Source: CAVSUZ01 sp963834715 (GTDB lineage Bacteria > Pseudomonadota > Alphaproteobacteria > Acetobacterales > Acetobacteraceae). From it: a stretch of 64,000 nucleotides of DNA. This document shows, piece by piece, positions 53,504 to 63,060 of the stretch. The translations under genes and the position numbers were made by a program. The stretch spans positions 62,001 through 126,000 of the forward strand of contig CAWIDE010000014.1 in the NCBI GenBank assembly GCA_963834715.1. Reading direction: 5' to 3'. The stretch's first letter is position 1. The number at the start of each line of letters is the position of its first letter. Under the pieces are notes generated by a model. It ran no database searches, was not told where the DNA came from, and was given only the letters and a program-made list of their open reading frames with translations.

Positions 53504-54444
53504 TCCGCAACCACGACTCGCGTCCAACTGAGATCGGGATCGAAGCTCTTTGTGGTTGCTGAGATGCGAGCAGTATCGGGCCCCAGGTCCTTCTGGAACA
53601 CAACCCCGTCCTGATCGACCAGGAAGGTCATGATCCCGGAAACTTCATAGGTCGCCGGCCATGCGATCATCGCAAACCCGTTGCTCAGGTGAGCACCGGG
53701 GACATCTTCGGCGAAATAGCTCTTCGATCCCCCTGGCGCGTGGTCACCCTGCGCGTGGAGGATACGGAAATAGTATCCCTGATAAGGGTAAGGGCGACCG
53801 TTGATAAGCTCACCGGGATAGCCTTCTCCCTGGGCGGCCTGGATCAGCGGCTCGAGCGGACTGTCAGCCTGGCCCGAGGTCGTCGGCCAGTACAAACCGT
53901 CGCGCTTGCCGGGCGAACTCATGATCCGATTCGCATAGTAGCCGGTGCCGGCCTGCTCCTTTGCACGGGCGAAGAATTCGTGCTGGGCGTCAACGCAGGC
54001 CAGCAGCGTGCGGATCGCTGCGAACTCGTTCCGACCAATGCGGCGATCGATGATCTCCTCGTCTCCAGCGTGAGTATCGAAATGCCATCGACCATTGCTT
54101 TCGACGATCGGGATGGGCAGGGGCCAGTCATTGGCACCCACCTGAAGCATAAAATGGTCCTGACTCTGCTGCATTAAAGCATGTTTCTCGTGATAGGCAT
54201 CAGCAAACCGGCGCTCCTGGGCGGCATCCGCGTACTTATCGCCAGATGATAACAGGCGGTCACTTTCAGGACCGAAAATCGCTCGCAGGGCTTCACGGTC
54301 GTGCTTTTGGGTAGCCGCAAACAAGGCACTCGCCGCGTCCTCCGGCGAGGGGAATGTTTGCTGCGATGCTGGTGCTGCAGCAGCCAGCGGGGGGAGATAC
54401 ACCAGCAGGAGCAGAACCAGTGCTTTCGCACTGAACCTCGTCAT
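53497..54444 (-). CDS. DUF2950 family exported protein
   Basis: This 315-aa protein has a signal peptide (ALVLLLLVYLPPLAAAAPA). The DUF2950 pattern includes FPSPEDAASALFAATQKHD, the C-terminal GYYFRILHAQGDHAPGGSKS and GFAMIAWPATYEVSGIMTFL. The family is of unknown function and usually neighbours DUF3300 genes, as here, with a 4-bp overlap. It is located in the periplasm. It is intact. Confidence 0.82.
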   Translation of the reverse strand: MTRFSAKALVLLLLVYLPPLAAAAPASQQTFPSPEDAASALFAATQKHDREALRAIFGPESDRLLSSGDKYADAAQERRFADAYHEKHALMQQSQDHFMLQVGANDWPLPIPIVESNGRWHFDTHAGDEEIIDRRIGRNEFAAIRTLLACVDAQHEFFARAKEQAGTGYYANRIMSSPGKRDGLYWPTTSGQADSPLEPLIQAAQGEGYPGELINGRPYPYQGYYFRILHAQGDHAPGGSKSYFAEDVPGAHLSNGFAMIAWPATYEVSGIMTFLVDQDGVVFQKDLGPDTARISATTKSFDPDLSWTRVVVADQ

Positions 54445-55811
54445 CCACGCCTCCTACCGCCGCCACCGCGAGCGGCACTTGCACGGGCGCCACCGCCTTG
54501 CCGCGGCATCTGACCCATTGAGCGGCTCTGAGCTCCTCGCTGCGCGAATTGGCTGGCCTGACGTCCGTCGCTCATGCCGGAGAAGGCGCCCGACGATCTT
54601 TGCGCGGCCGCCCTGTTAGTTGCGTTCGGTCGGGTTGACCGGTTCGCGGCCGCCGACTTGCCGGAACGGTTCCCCGCGGTCGGCTGACTGGGCCGGTTCC
54701 CGAGATTACCTGCGTTGCCACCTTGAGCCCGATTCGGTCGATTTGTTGCAGTTCCTTGCCCGAGGCCGGCCCGGCTGGCGGCCCCGCCGCCCTGACCGAT
54801 TGTCCCCGCTCTTGCTGTGCGAGTGCCTGCGCCACCGCCGCCCTGGCGAGCAGGCAAGTTAACTGCGCTCCTCGGAACGGAAACCTGGTTCCTTCCGATC
54901 GCTCCCGCGGGCAAGCCATTCAGGCGGGCGGGCGAGCCTACGGGCCCTCTCGGGGGCCGCGCCAATCCAGCCGGCCTGCCGCCTGGACGATTAGGCTGCC
55001 ACACATTCGAGCTTGTCCTGTTGCGGTTGACGTTGATATTGTTGTATCGATTCACGTTGATATCGGCATAACCGCCGCCCCAGGCAGGCCTCGCCCAACC
55101 CGATAATCCGCCGACAATCGCCGCTCCCGCTGCGAAGGCCATTCCTGTGGCAAGCGCAGTTCCGAAATAGTAACCCGGAGGCGGTGGAAGGTTGACCGGC
55201 GGGTAGGAAGGATACGGCCAGGTGCCATAAACTGTGGTCGGATTGTAATTGGGGACATAAACCACATCGGGCTTCGCCGGCTGTATGATGATGGTGTCTC
55301 CCTCCTCGTGAACGACTTGCTGCGGCGAAGATTGCAGGCTCCCGGCCCCCTTGGCCTGGCGACGTAGCCGCTGGATCGAATCAAAGACCGCCGCCTGCTG
55401 CTCCGCAAACGCGTAACCCAGTTGCTGTGTCCAATCGAGGTTGCTGTTCATCAACGCCAGGACTTCCGGGAACGGCACAAGAGACTTCACGCTCGGATCC
55501 CAAGGTTGAGGCTCCAGCGCTTTCTGTAGAGCATCGCCTTTAAGACCTTTGTTGCCCGGTTGTTCCAGCCAACGCGCCGCCTGAACCACCTCTAACGGGA
55601 ACGTCGAAGCCATGAGTATCTGCGTGAGAAGCTCGTCGGGATACAGCGCAATCGGTGCCAGCAACGCGTCCAGTTGCTCCGTGTTGAAGGCTTGTGTCTG
55701 CTCGGCTTGGGGGGCGGTGGGGGCTTGACTTGTTTGCGCGTGCGGGACACTCGGCCAAGAGAGGTGTAGCATCAGGCAACTCGCAACCAACCGTGCGATC
55801 TGCCGCTTCAT
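54441..55811 (-). CDS. DUF3300 family exported protein with Arg/Gly-rich tail
   Basis: This 456-aa protein lies behind a strong AGGAGGTAAT site. After the signal peptide, the DUF3300 domain spans residues 45-230 (LLAPIALYPDELLTQILMAS, AARWLEQPGNKGLKGDALQK, KPDVVYVPNYNPTTVYGTWP). A glycine-rich membrane-like segment follows (FGTALATGMAFAAGAAIVGG). The last 190 residues are a disordered Arg/Gly/Asn-rich tail. Function is unknown. It lies between DUF2950 and the RND pump genes in one apparent operon. Confidence 0.82.
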   Translation of the reverse strand: MKRQIARLVASCLMLHLSWPSVPHAQTSQAPTAPQAEQTQAFNTEQLDALLAPIALYPDELLTQILMASTFPLEVVQAARWLEQPGNKGLKGDALQKALEPQPWDPSVKSLVPFPEVLALMNSNLDWTQQLGYAFAEQQAAVFDSIQRLRRQAKGAGSLQSSPQQVVHEEGDTIIIQPAKPDVVYVPNYNPTTVYGTWPYPSYPPVNLPPPPGYYFGTALATGMAFAAGAAIVGGLSGWARPAWGGGYADINVNRYNNINVNRNRTSSNVWQPNRPGGRPAGLARPPRGPVGSPARLNGLPAGAIGRNQVSVPRSAVNLPARQGGGGAGTRTARAGTIGQGGGAASRAGLGQGTATNRPNRAQGGNAGNLGNRPSQPTAGNRSGKSAAANRSTRPNATNRAAAQRSSGAFSGMSDGRQASQFAQRGAQSRSMGQMPRQGGGARASAARGGGGRRRG

Positions 55812-55842
55812 TATTACCTCCTATCCTCCATCGCGGAACTCC

Positions 55843-58291
55843 TTACTCGGCCAAATGGTCAACAGGGATTCTAGTATCAGCACGCACGGACCCCGGTCGG
55901 GCCGAAGGTTTCAGCCGCTCCCGAATGCCTTGGAAGATCACGTAAAGCGCCGGGATAGCGAAGATGCCAATGATGGACGCGGAAAGCATGCCGCCAAACA
56001 CCGGGGTGCCCACGTCGCGGCGAGCTAAACGCGAGGGGCCCACAGCGACTACAAGCGGTAGCAATCCCAGGATGAATGCGAAGGAGGTCATCATCACAGG
56101 CCGGAACCGCAGACGCGCACCTTCCGTAGCCGCTTCCAGCAGCGGCACGCCGTGCGTACGGCGCTCCTTCGCAAATTCCACGATCAGGATGCCGTTCTTT
56201 GCCGCCAGTCCAATCAGCACGACCATGCCGATCTGTGCGTAAAGGTCGAGAGTGAGACCGGCCACCACGATCGCGAAATACGACCCTACGACGCCAACGG
56301 TGACAGAGAGCAGGACGGGGACCGGGATGGTCCAGCTTTCATAGAGAGCGACGAGAAACAGGTATGCGAACAGTAGGGCAAACGCCAGGATAATACCGGT
56401 CTTTCCTTCAGCCCGCTTCTCCTGGAACGAGACGTCCGTCCATAATCCACGATATCCGCGCGGAAGGGTTTCCTTGGCAACCTGATTCATCGCCGCCAGG
56501 GCTTGACCCGAGGACACTCCTGGCGCGGGACTGCCTTGCACCGTAACGGCGAGGCGGTTGTTGTAGCGAATAAGCGCCTGTGGTCCGATGACTGGCTTCA
56601 CCTCGACGAGGCTTCGCAACGGGATCATCTGACCATCAGCGCTGCGGACGTGGATGCGGTAGATATCGTCGACGGAGGAGCGATCTTCCGCTTCAGCCTG
56701 CACCTGGACCTGCCAGGTACGGCCGAACAAATTCATGTCGTTCACATAGTAGCCGCCCAGGGAGGCCTGCAGCGCCTGGAATATCGCAGATGGATCGACC
56801 TTCAGAATCTGCGCCTTGTCTCGATCGATATCGAGGTAGATCGACGGGGTACTGGCCGAGAACGTACTGAAGACACGGCTGAGTTTCAGGTTCTGATTTG
56901 CCGCTACCAGGAGACCTCGCAGCACCTGCGAAAGTGCCTGAGGACTGTTGCCGCCCGTATCCTGCAGCACGAAGCTGAAACCGCCGCCGGTGCCGAGGCC
57001 GATAATCGGCGGTGGCATAATTGGCACCACACGTCCCCCGCGCAATGCACGGAATTTCGTGCTTAACCGGGCAATCATTGCCTGGGCCGATTCACCGGGC
57101 GCCATCCGATCGTCGAACGGCTTTAGCGATACGATCAGAAAGGCAGCATTCGCTTGCGAGTAGTTGTCGATGAAATTCAATCCAATCGTGGCCGAGTAGT
57201 CAGCAATAGCATGTTCTTGCTTCAGAATATCCTCGATCTGCCGAACCACGCCGGTCGTTCGGCCGACGGATGCCCCATCGGGGAGTGAGACGATTACGAA
57301 GAATGCGCCTTGATCATCCTCCGGCAAAAAACCTGTCGGTGTGATCTTCCCAAGACCCCAGATCCCCGCCATCGACGCTGCTACCATAACCAGACCGATG
57401 ATGGAGATTCGCACCAATCGCGCGACGATGGCGCCATACCCATCCCTGACCCAGTCAATAGCGCGCATCAGCATCCCGATCGGTCCGCGGCGAGGCCCAT
57501 GGTGTGGACGCAACAACAGGGCACAGAGCGCCGGTGACAGTGTCAGCGCATTGATCGCCGACAAGAACATCGAAACAGCGACGGTAACAGCGAACTGGCG
57601 GAACAACTCGCCGGAAATTCCGGGGATAAATGCCACCGGGACAAACACTGACAGCAATACCAGGGTGATTGCGATGATGGGTGCAAAGATTTGCCCCATC
57701 GCAACCTTCGTGGCTTCCGTCGGCGACAGCTCTGGATGGTGCTCCATCACCTGCTCTACCGCCTCAAACCCCGACACCGGGGGAGCTTCGAATTTCATCC
57801 AACAGATTGATGGTCGCGTAATTCGAAATAAACAGTTCGTCGTGGGTCTGTTTGGGCGAGTAGAGTGCGATCACCCCCAGCAGCGCCGACGACTGCTTCT
57901 TGACTGTGACCCCCTGTTTGCGCACATCCTCCGGCAGCTTCGAAAGTGCGACCTGAACCCGGTTGTTAACGTTGACTGTATTGATATCGGGGTTGGTGCC
58001 TAGCTCGAATGATACTTTCAGCGAATAACTGCCGTCATTCCCACTGACACTCTTCATATAAATCATCTTATCAACCCCGACGATCTGGCTTTCGATCGGC
58101 TGGGCGACTGTCAACTCAACCACGGCCGCCGAGGCGCCCGGATATGTGGTAGTCACCGACACTTGCGGCGGCACGATATCAGGGTATTGCGCGATTGGAA
58201 TCACAAGCAGAGACAACAGACCCGCAATGGTCGTCAGGATGGCAATGACGGTTGCGAGCCGCGGGCGATCGATAAAGATTTTAGAAAACAT
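55843..58291 (-). pseudogene. RND multidrug efflux pump (AcrB/MexB type) with a large internal deletion
   Basis: From 58291 the N terminus of an HAE1 pump is read (MFSKIFIDRPRLATVIAILT) to NLLDEIRSSPGVG at about residue 173. A stop follows at once. A second frame continues with EAVEQVMEHHPELSPTEATK and runs normally to 55843, including TM10 with IGLAAKNGILIVEFA. Aligned to AcrB, about 240 residues are missing: much of the porter domain and helices 2-4 with the proton-relay Asp pair. The junction near 57780 is also out of frame. The pump cannot be functional as written. An assembly collapse is possible. Confidence 0.85.
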
Positions 58292-58293
58292 GC

Positions 58294-59406
58294 CTAGGTT
58301 CCGCTGAGCGGAGGCGGCGGTGCAGGGCTGGCTATGACTTCCGATCCAGGCCGCAAGGTCTCCATTCCCTGGACAACCACCTGTTCGCCCCCCTTGAGCC
58401 CCTGGTTTACCACCGCATAAGGCCCCTGCTCACCACCGAGCTTCATCCGCTTGACGACAGCCTTTCCGTCCTCAACGACAAACACGTAAGTGCCTTGCTG
58501 GTCCACAAGCAAAGCGCTCTGAGGAACTAAAACTTTTTCCTCTGGTTTGGCGGCTGAGACCGAAACACGCACTAGCTCGCCATCTATCAATTGCCCGCTC
58601 GGGTTGGGTATAGTGGCGCGAACAAGAACGGTATCAGTTGCCCGGTCCACGGTCACATCGACAAAGTCGATGGTCCCAGTCTGATCGTAGAGAGACCCAT
58701 CGGAAAAGCGAATTTTGACCGCAAGTCCCCGCTGTTGGCTGCGCTGCCCTCCCTCTTGCTGAATTTTCAGGAATTCGCGCAGGCTGACCGGAAACGTAAC
58801 ATACATCGGATCGCGGCTCACGATCACGGTCAGTGGGCCGCTGTCGGGTCCAAGTAGGTTTCCCTTGGTGAATTTCGAACGGCCAATCTCGCCGCTGATA
58901 GGCGCAACAATCTGGGTGTAGCCGAGGTTGATTTGCGCGGCCTTGAGGTTCGCATCTGCCGAGACAATATCTCCTTGAGCGCTTTTCTCCTCTGCCACGC
59001 GCCGGTCGAGTTCTGATTGCGAGGCTGTTCTAGATTTAACCAACTCCTCCGACCGAACCCGCTGTGCTGTGGCGTTCGCGTATCTCGCTTGAGCCTGCAG
59101 CAAAGCACCGCGGGCATGCATCTCGGCCGCCTTGAAACTATCAGACTCTATTTCATAGAGTACTTGGCCTTCTTTGACGTAGTCGCCCTCATTGAACAAG
59201 ACCGCCTGCAGGAATCCAGTCACCCGTGCACGGATGTCTACCCGCTCCTTTGCCTCCACACGCCCGACGAAATCAGTAGACTGTGTGATCGGGCGCAATG
59301 CGGCAGCAACCGTCCCAACAGGCACCGCGCCAGATTGTTGGCCCCAGCTGGTCCCGTGGGTGGAGAGGAGTGCTAACAGCACCAGAACCGCTAGTCGCAA
59401 GCGCAT
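58294..59406 (-). CDS. RND efflux periplasmic adaptor (membrane fusion protein)
   Basis: This 370-aa periplasmic protein has a signal peptide without lipobox Cys (LAVLVLLALLSTHGTSWGQQ). The biotinyl-lipoyl half-motifs RVEAKERVDIRARVTGFLQA and YTQIVAPISGEIG flank an alpha-hairpin (residues 95-155). The beta-barrel and membrane-proximal parts follow, ending in a Pro-rich tail. It would link the RND pump to an outer-membrane channel; no TolC-type gene is present. It is intact, 2 bp upstream of the damaged pump gene. Confidence 0.88.
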   Translation of the reverse strand: MRLRLAVLVLLALLSTHGTSWGQQSGAVPVGTVAAALRPITQSTDFVGRVEAKERVDIRARVTGFLQAVLFNEGDYVKEGQVLYEIESDSFKAAEMHARGALLQAQARYANATAQRVRSEELVKSRTASQSELDRRVAEEKSAQGDIVSADANLKAAQINLGYTQIVAPISGEIGRSKFTKGNLLGPDSGPLTVIVSRDPMYVTFPVSLREFLKIQQEGGQRSQQRGLAVKIRFSDGSLYDQTGTIDFVDVTVDRATDTVLVRATIPNPSGQLIDGELVRVSVSAAKPEEKVLVPQSALLVDQQGTYVFVVEDGKAVVKRMKLGGEQGPYAVVNQGLKGGEQVVVQGMETLRPGSEVIASPAPPPPLSGT

Positions 59407-59708
59407 CTGCCAGCCTCGTGTCCCCAGTGCTCGCCTTAGGCCATTGAGAAATCGATAGGCCAGGTGTCTTCGACCGGGATATCCAAATCCGGCAACCCGG
59501 GACTATAGCAGAATTCAGCTAAATATCGAGATTACTGCCCAATTTTGTGGTCGGCAGGCACGAATCCCCATCGAATTAGGAATGAGGTTTGCCGAAATAG
59601 GCTAGGCAGTTCGCGTCACTGCCCCCCAAGTGATGCTACGCTCGGCCCGCGGCGGTAAACCTGATGCGAAGCAGTGCGATCTCGGTAGTCCCCCGCTCCA
59701 CAGTTGAG
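59407..59708. other. Intergenic region before the IS3-family element
   Basis: About 300 bp separates the efflux adaptor start from the IS. It must contain the efflux operon promoter. No adjacent TetR/MarR regulator gene, operator or coding frame is supported. Confidence 0.4.
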
Positions 59709-59752
59709 TGAGACATCCTGTAAGCGGACGGCATCCGCAGGAGGGATGATCG

Positions 59753-60130
59753 GTGAAGCAAGTCAGGACAGAGCGGCCGGACGTTGGCGGGCGAGTGCAA
59801 GAGAGCGACGTTGCCGGGCCCGGCCGGGGCGGGCGGATGTCGCGGCAACGCAAGACCGCGGCGGTGCTGCGGCTGCTGCGCGGTGAGGATCTCGAGACAG
59901 TATCCCGCTCGCTCGGCGTGACCGCCGCCACCCTGACGAGCTGGCGTGATGCCTTTCTGGCGGCGGGAGAAGCCGTGTTGGCGAGCCGGCCCGGCGATGG
60001 CGAGGAGCTGGAGAGCCAGCGCCTCAAGGCCAAACTCGGCGAAGTCATGATCGAACGCGAGCTGCTGCACGAGAAGATCGCCGCGTTGGAGGCTAATCGC
60101 CCTTTGGTCCGGCGGAGGCCGAGGCCATGA
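59753..60130 (+). CDS. IS3-family transposase OrfA
   Basis: This roughly 125-aa DNA-binding subunit, from RQRKTAAVLRLLRGEDLETV on, has the helix-turn-helix SRSLGVTAATLTSWRDAFLA. A leucine-zipper-like coiled coil follows (KLGEVMIERELLHEKIAALE). The true start may be GTG or ATG near 59838 (MSRQRK), since the first 28 residues are atypical. Its stop overlaps the orfB ATG. Confidence 0.8.
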   Translation: MKQVRTERPDVGGRVQESDVAGPGRGGRMSRQRKTAAVLRLLRGEDLETVSRSLGVTAATLTSWRDAFLAAGEAVLASRPGDGEELESQRLKAKLGEVMIERELLHEKIAALEANRPLVRRRPRP

Positions 60131-61018
60131 GCCGCACCATCTCCCCGCTGAGCGGCAAGCCGGTACGGCCTCGCCTTGGTGTGTCGGACTTGGCGGGTGC
60201 CGCGTGCCACCGTTTATCGCCACCGGGTCCCGCAACAGGCCTCCGCGCCGCAGCGTTCGGGGCCGGTCGGGCCGATGGCCGATGCGGCGCTGCTGGAGCA
60301 CATCCGCGCCGTCCTCGCCGCCAGCCCGTTCCATGGCGAGGGGCATCGCAAGGTCTGGGCGCGGCTGCGGACCGCCGGGATCCGGACTTCGCGGCGGCGC
60401 GTGCTGCGTCTGATGCGTGAATATAACCTCCTCGCCCCAGCCCGTGTCGGCGCACCACGCGGGCCGCGTAACCACGACGGAACCATCATCCCGGAAGCCC
60501 TCGATACTATGTGGGGCACTGATCTCACGACCACGATCACCAGCGAGGGGCAGGCCGCGGTGTTCGTCGCCGTCGATCACTGCTCGGCCGAGTGCGTCGG
60601 GATCCATGCCGCCGCTCGTGCCACCCGCTTCGAGGCGCTCGAACCGATCCGCCAGGGCGTTCGTGAGCATTTCGGCGGCTTCGGCAAAGGCCTCGCTCGC
60701 GGCCTTGCCGTGCGGCATGATCACGGATCGCAATATCTGTCCGACGCCTTCCAGAACGAGCTCGCCTTTCTCGGCATCGAAAGCTCACCCGCCTTCGTGC
60801 GTGCCCCGGAAGGCAATGGCTGCGCCGAACGTTTCATCCGCACCTTGAAGGAAAACCTCTTATGGGTGCGTACTTTCGAAACCATCGAGCAATTGCGCCA
60901 GGCGCTGCTCGAATTCCGCGACACCTACAACACCATCTGGCTCATCGAGCGACACGGGTTCATCCCGCCAGCCGCCTTTCGTCGGCAGCAACTTGAACCC
61001 GTGGCTCTCGCCGCATAG
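60127..61018 (+). pseudogene. IS3-family transposase OrfB (integrase), one frameshift near the start
   Basis: The reading starts MSRTISPLSGKP at 60127. One extra G (AAGCCGGTAC for AAGCCGTAC, near 60162) shifts the expected YGLALVCRTWRVPRATVYRH into another frame. That frame then runs to 61018. The DDE residues are seen in MWGTDLTTT (Asp), VRHDHGSQYLSDAF (Asp) and EGNGCAERFIRTLKENL (Glu). The catalytic core is complete, so a downstream TTG (60176) start could still give an integrase lacking about 17 residues. Confidence 0.78.
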
Positions 61019-62012
61019 GCTTCAGCCAGATGTCTCAGCGACCGCGGGCAGTACAGTATTTGGCGATGTCGGCGATTTCGAAGCTGCCCTCAGTATCGAC
61101 GGGCGGGTGACAATAGTCCTTACTCAGGGCGGGCAATTTTATGCAAGGCTCGCGCAGGTGGGACTGCCCCAGATGGTCATCTGGCAGGTCGAGGAAAGTC
61201 TCCCACACATCGCGTTCATCGAATGTCCCGACGATAAGGTCCTCTTTTCCTTTCCCACCTCCGGCAGCGAAACCATGATCTGGGCGGGCATTGAAATAGG
61301 GGCCGATCATATAGTCACGGTGGGACCGCGCCAACGCTTACACGTTCGAACTCAGGGACCATGTCGTTGGAACGCTGTCTGGTTTTCGGCTGCCACACTG
61401 GCGCGATACCGGCCCTGGCTACTTGGAGCGGAACCAGCGATACCGGATGAAGTATGCCGGTGGAAGGTCTCGCCAATTGCACGGCGAGAACTGGTACACC
61501 TGACATCGGTCGCGACGCGCGCGATCGCTCACAATCCCCAGCCGCTCACTGGCAATCACACAGCACACGGGCTGGAGCAGCAGTTCATTCACGCGTTGAT
61601 TGAGTGTATTGCGTCCGGCACACCAGATACTGGTTCGGATGTCCGGCGCCGATCACAGTGCCTAGCCGTGAAGCTGGAGCAGTCGCTCGAGGACAGTGGT
61701 CAGGACCTGAAGGCCAGGAACATCTGTTTAGCAATAGGAGCTTCCGAACGGTTCCTTAAATACAGTTGTTCGACACAGTTAGGAGTGGGCTTTAATTCCT
61801 ACCGTCGGCTACGACAACTCCGCGCTGTTAGACGAGCCTTGTCTGAAGAACCCGCAGCTAGCGTGAATATCGCGGAAGTTGCCCGTCGGTTTGGCTTCTC
61901 CCACTTGGCAAGGTTCGCATCAGCTTACCGCCGATTTTTTGGAGAATTGCCCTCCACCACTGCACTCGGTTATCCACACGAATTAGTGACCGCTGTCAGG
62001 CGCCGCCGCTGA
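60993..62012 (+). CDS. AraC-family transcriptional regulator, 5' end altered by the IS3 insertion
   Basis: The native part begins just after the IS end (VFGDVGDFEAALSIDGRVTI). The N-terminal sensory domain runs to about residue 200. The AraC helix-turn-helix region is ICLAIGASERFLKYSCSTQL with VNIAEVARRFGFSHLARFAS. No ATG remains between the IS and this sequence. The only upstream start in frame is TTG 60993 inside the element, giving a hybrid start. The regulator may therefore be poorly expressed. A paralogous AraC-type gene follows. Confidence 0.75.
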   Translation: MNPWLSPHRLQPDVSATAGSTVFGDVGDFEAALSIDGRVTIVLTQGGQFYARLAQVGLPQMVIWQVEESLPHIAFIECPDDKVLFSFPTSGSETMIWAGIEIGADHIVTVGPRQRLHVRTQGPCRWNAVWFSAATLARYRPWLLGAEPAIPDEVCRWKVSPIARRELVHLTSVATRAIAHNPQPLTGNHTAHGLEQQFIHALIECIASGTPDTGSDVRRRSQCLAVKLEQSLEDSGQDLKARNICLAIGASERFLKYSCSTQLGVGFNSYRRLRQLRAVRRALSEEPAASVNIAEVARRFGFSHLARFASAYRRFFGELPSTTALGYPHELVTAVRRRR

Positions 62013-62029
62013 GTGTCTGCCGCCATGAC

Positions 62030-62047
62030 GATTGACTTGAGTCAATC
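62030..62047. promoter_or_regulatory. Perfect 8-bp-arm dyad upstream of the second AraC gene
   Basis: GATTGACT (62030-62037), TG, then AGTCAATC (62040-62047) form an 18-bp palindrome, 52 bp before the ATG at 62099. The 2-bp centre is too small for a hairpin loop, so an operator is more likely than a terminator. Confidence 0.5.
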
Positions 62048-62098
62048 CCCGGCGCCAGTTGCCATACGATTATCAAAAAAAAGCGGGGGAGGCTACTC

Positions 62099-63046
62099 AT
62101 GCCTCGGAGTTCAATCGCGACCTACTCGGATCCCGAGGAGATGGAAGCAGCGCATATCGGTGCGCAGACCGAAACCATCCGGATAGGAAATATTCTGTTC
62201 GCGGCGCGTTCTGTCCGTGTGGAATTGGATCACCTATGGGCCACGAGGGCCGATGAGCAGGGGTCTCGTATTAAGCATGTGTTGTTAGACCCGAGGCGTG
62301 CCTTCATTACGTTCGAAACCGGGCCTGGGCCGACTTGGGTCGTTGAGGGCGTGGATATGGCGGGCAACACGCTGATGCTCCACAGTGTTGGGGAAGCGTT
62401 CTACGAGCGTAGCCGCGGCGCAGCGCATTGGGGATCGGTATCGATGCCGGTCGATCATTTCTCGCTGCTCGCGGCGCAGGTCGGGTGCCGCTGCCCGGTG
62501 CCTTCACCGAAAGCGGTCGTCACGACCCCTCCGCCCGATAGGCTCGAACGATTTCATCGCCTGCACGCAGCCGCTGCAGCGTTGGCGGAAAGCGCTCCTG
62601 AAGTCATAGCTCAGCCAGCGGCGGCACGAGGTTTAGAGCAGGCTCTCATTGAGGCGACATTGGGCTGTCTGGATACTGGGGAAGCCGAGAGCCAGAAGTG
62701 GGCTCAGCAATGTCACTCGATCATTATGCGTCGGTTCAGGAGAGTGCTCGAACAACACCCGGATCATGCTCTGTATGTGCCTGAAATATGCGCGGCGATC
62801 GGCGTTCCCGAGCGTACTTTACGGCTGTGCTGTCAGGAGCATCTGGGCATGAGCCCGAAGCACTACCTGACTCTACGAAGGATGAATCTCGCGCGAAGAG
62901 CGCTTCTCGCATCAAGTCTCGGCAAGAGAACTGTGACGGACATCGCTACCAGCTATGGGTTCTGGCACTTCGGAAGGTTCTCGGCAGTTTATCGGTCTTT
63001 GTTCAATGAGTTACCATCACATAGCCTGAGTAGAATGCTGCACTAG
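62099..63046 (+). CDS. AraC-family transcriptional regulator
   Basis: This 315-aa regulator lies behind a GGGGGAGG ribosome site. The N terminus opens SDPEEMEAAHIGAQTETIRI. The C-terminal DNA-binding domain has two helix-turn-helices (VPEICAAIGVPERTLRLCCQ and VTDIATSYGFWHFGRFSAVY). It is similar in layout to the preceding AraC gene, and the pair may be an old duplication. The inducer and targets are unknown. Confidence 0.85.
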   Translation: MPRSSIATYSDPEEMEAAHIGAQTETIRIGNILFAARSVRVELDHLWATRADEQGSRIKHVLLDPRRAFITFETGPGPTWVVEGVDMAGNTLMLHSVGEAFYERSRGAAHWGSVSMPVDHFSLLAAQVGCRCPVPSPKAVVTTPPPDRLERFHRLHAAAAALAESAPEVIAQPAAARGLEQALIEATLGCLDTGEAESQKWAQQCHSIIMRRFRRVLEQHPDHALYVPEICAAIGVPERTLRLCCQEHLGMSPKHYLTLRRMNLARRALLASSLGKRTVTDIATSYGFWHFGRFSAVYRSLFNELPSHSLSRMLH

Positions 63047-63060
63047 GGCGCCAGCGGCTC

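Larger units (their letters stand above)
59709..61037 (+). mobile_element. IS3-family insertion sequence with orfA/orfB
   Basis: The ends share TGAGACATC: directly at 59709-59717 and inverted at 61029-61037. They then diverge but stay related (CTGTAAGC against TGGCTGAAGC). No target duplication is evident, so the exact ends are approximate. It contains an orfA with helix-turn-helix and an orfB integrase with DDE motifs, overlapping in an ATGA. It abuts the 5' end of an AraC-type gene. Confidence 0.7.

Noticed and set aside
59753..60130. Programmed frameshifting to explain the IS3 orfB lesion
   Set aside because: The orfA/orfB junction is a separate ATGA overlap. The lesion near 60162 lies inside orfB and lacks a slippery heptamer.
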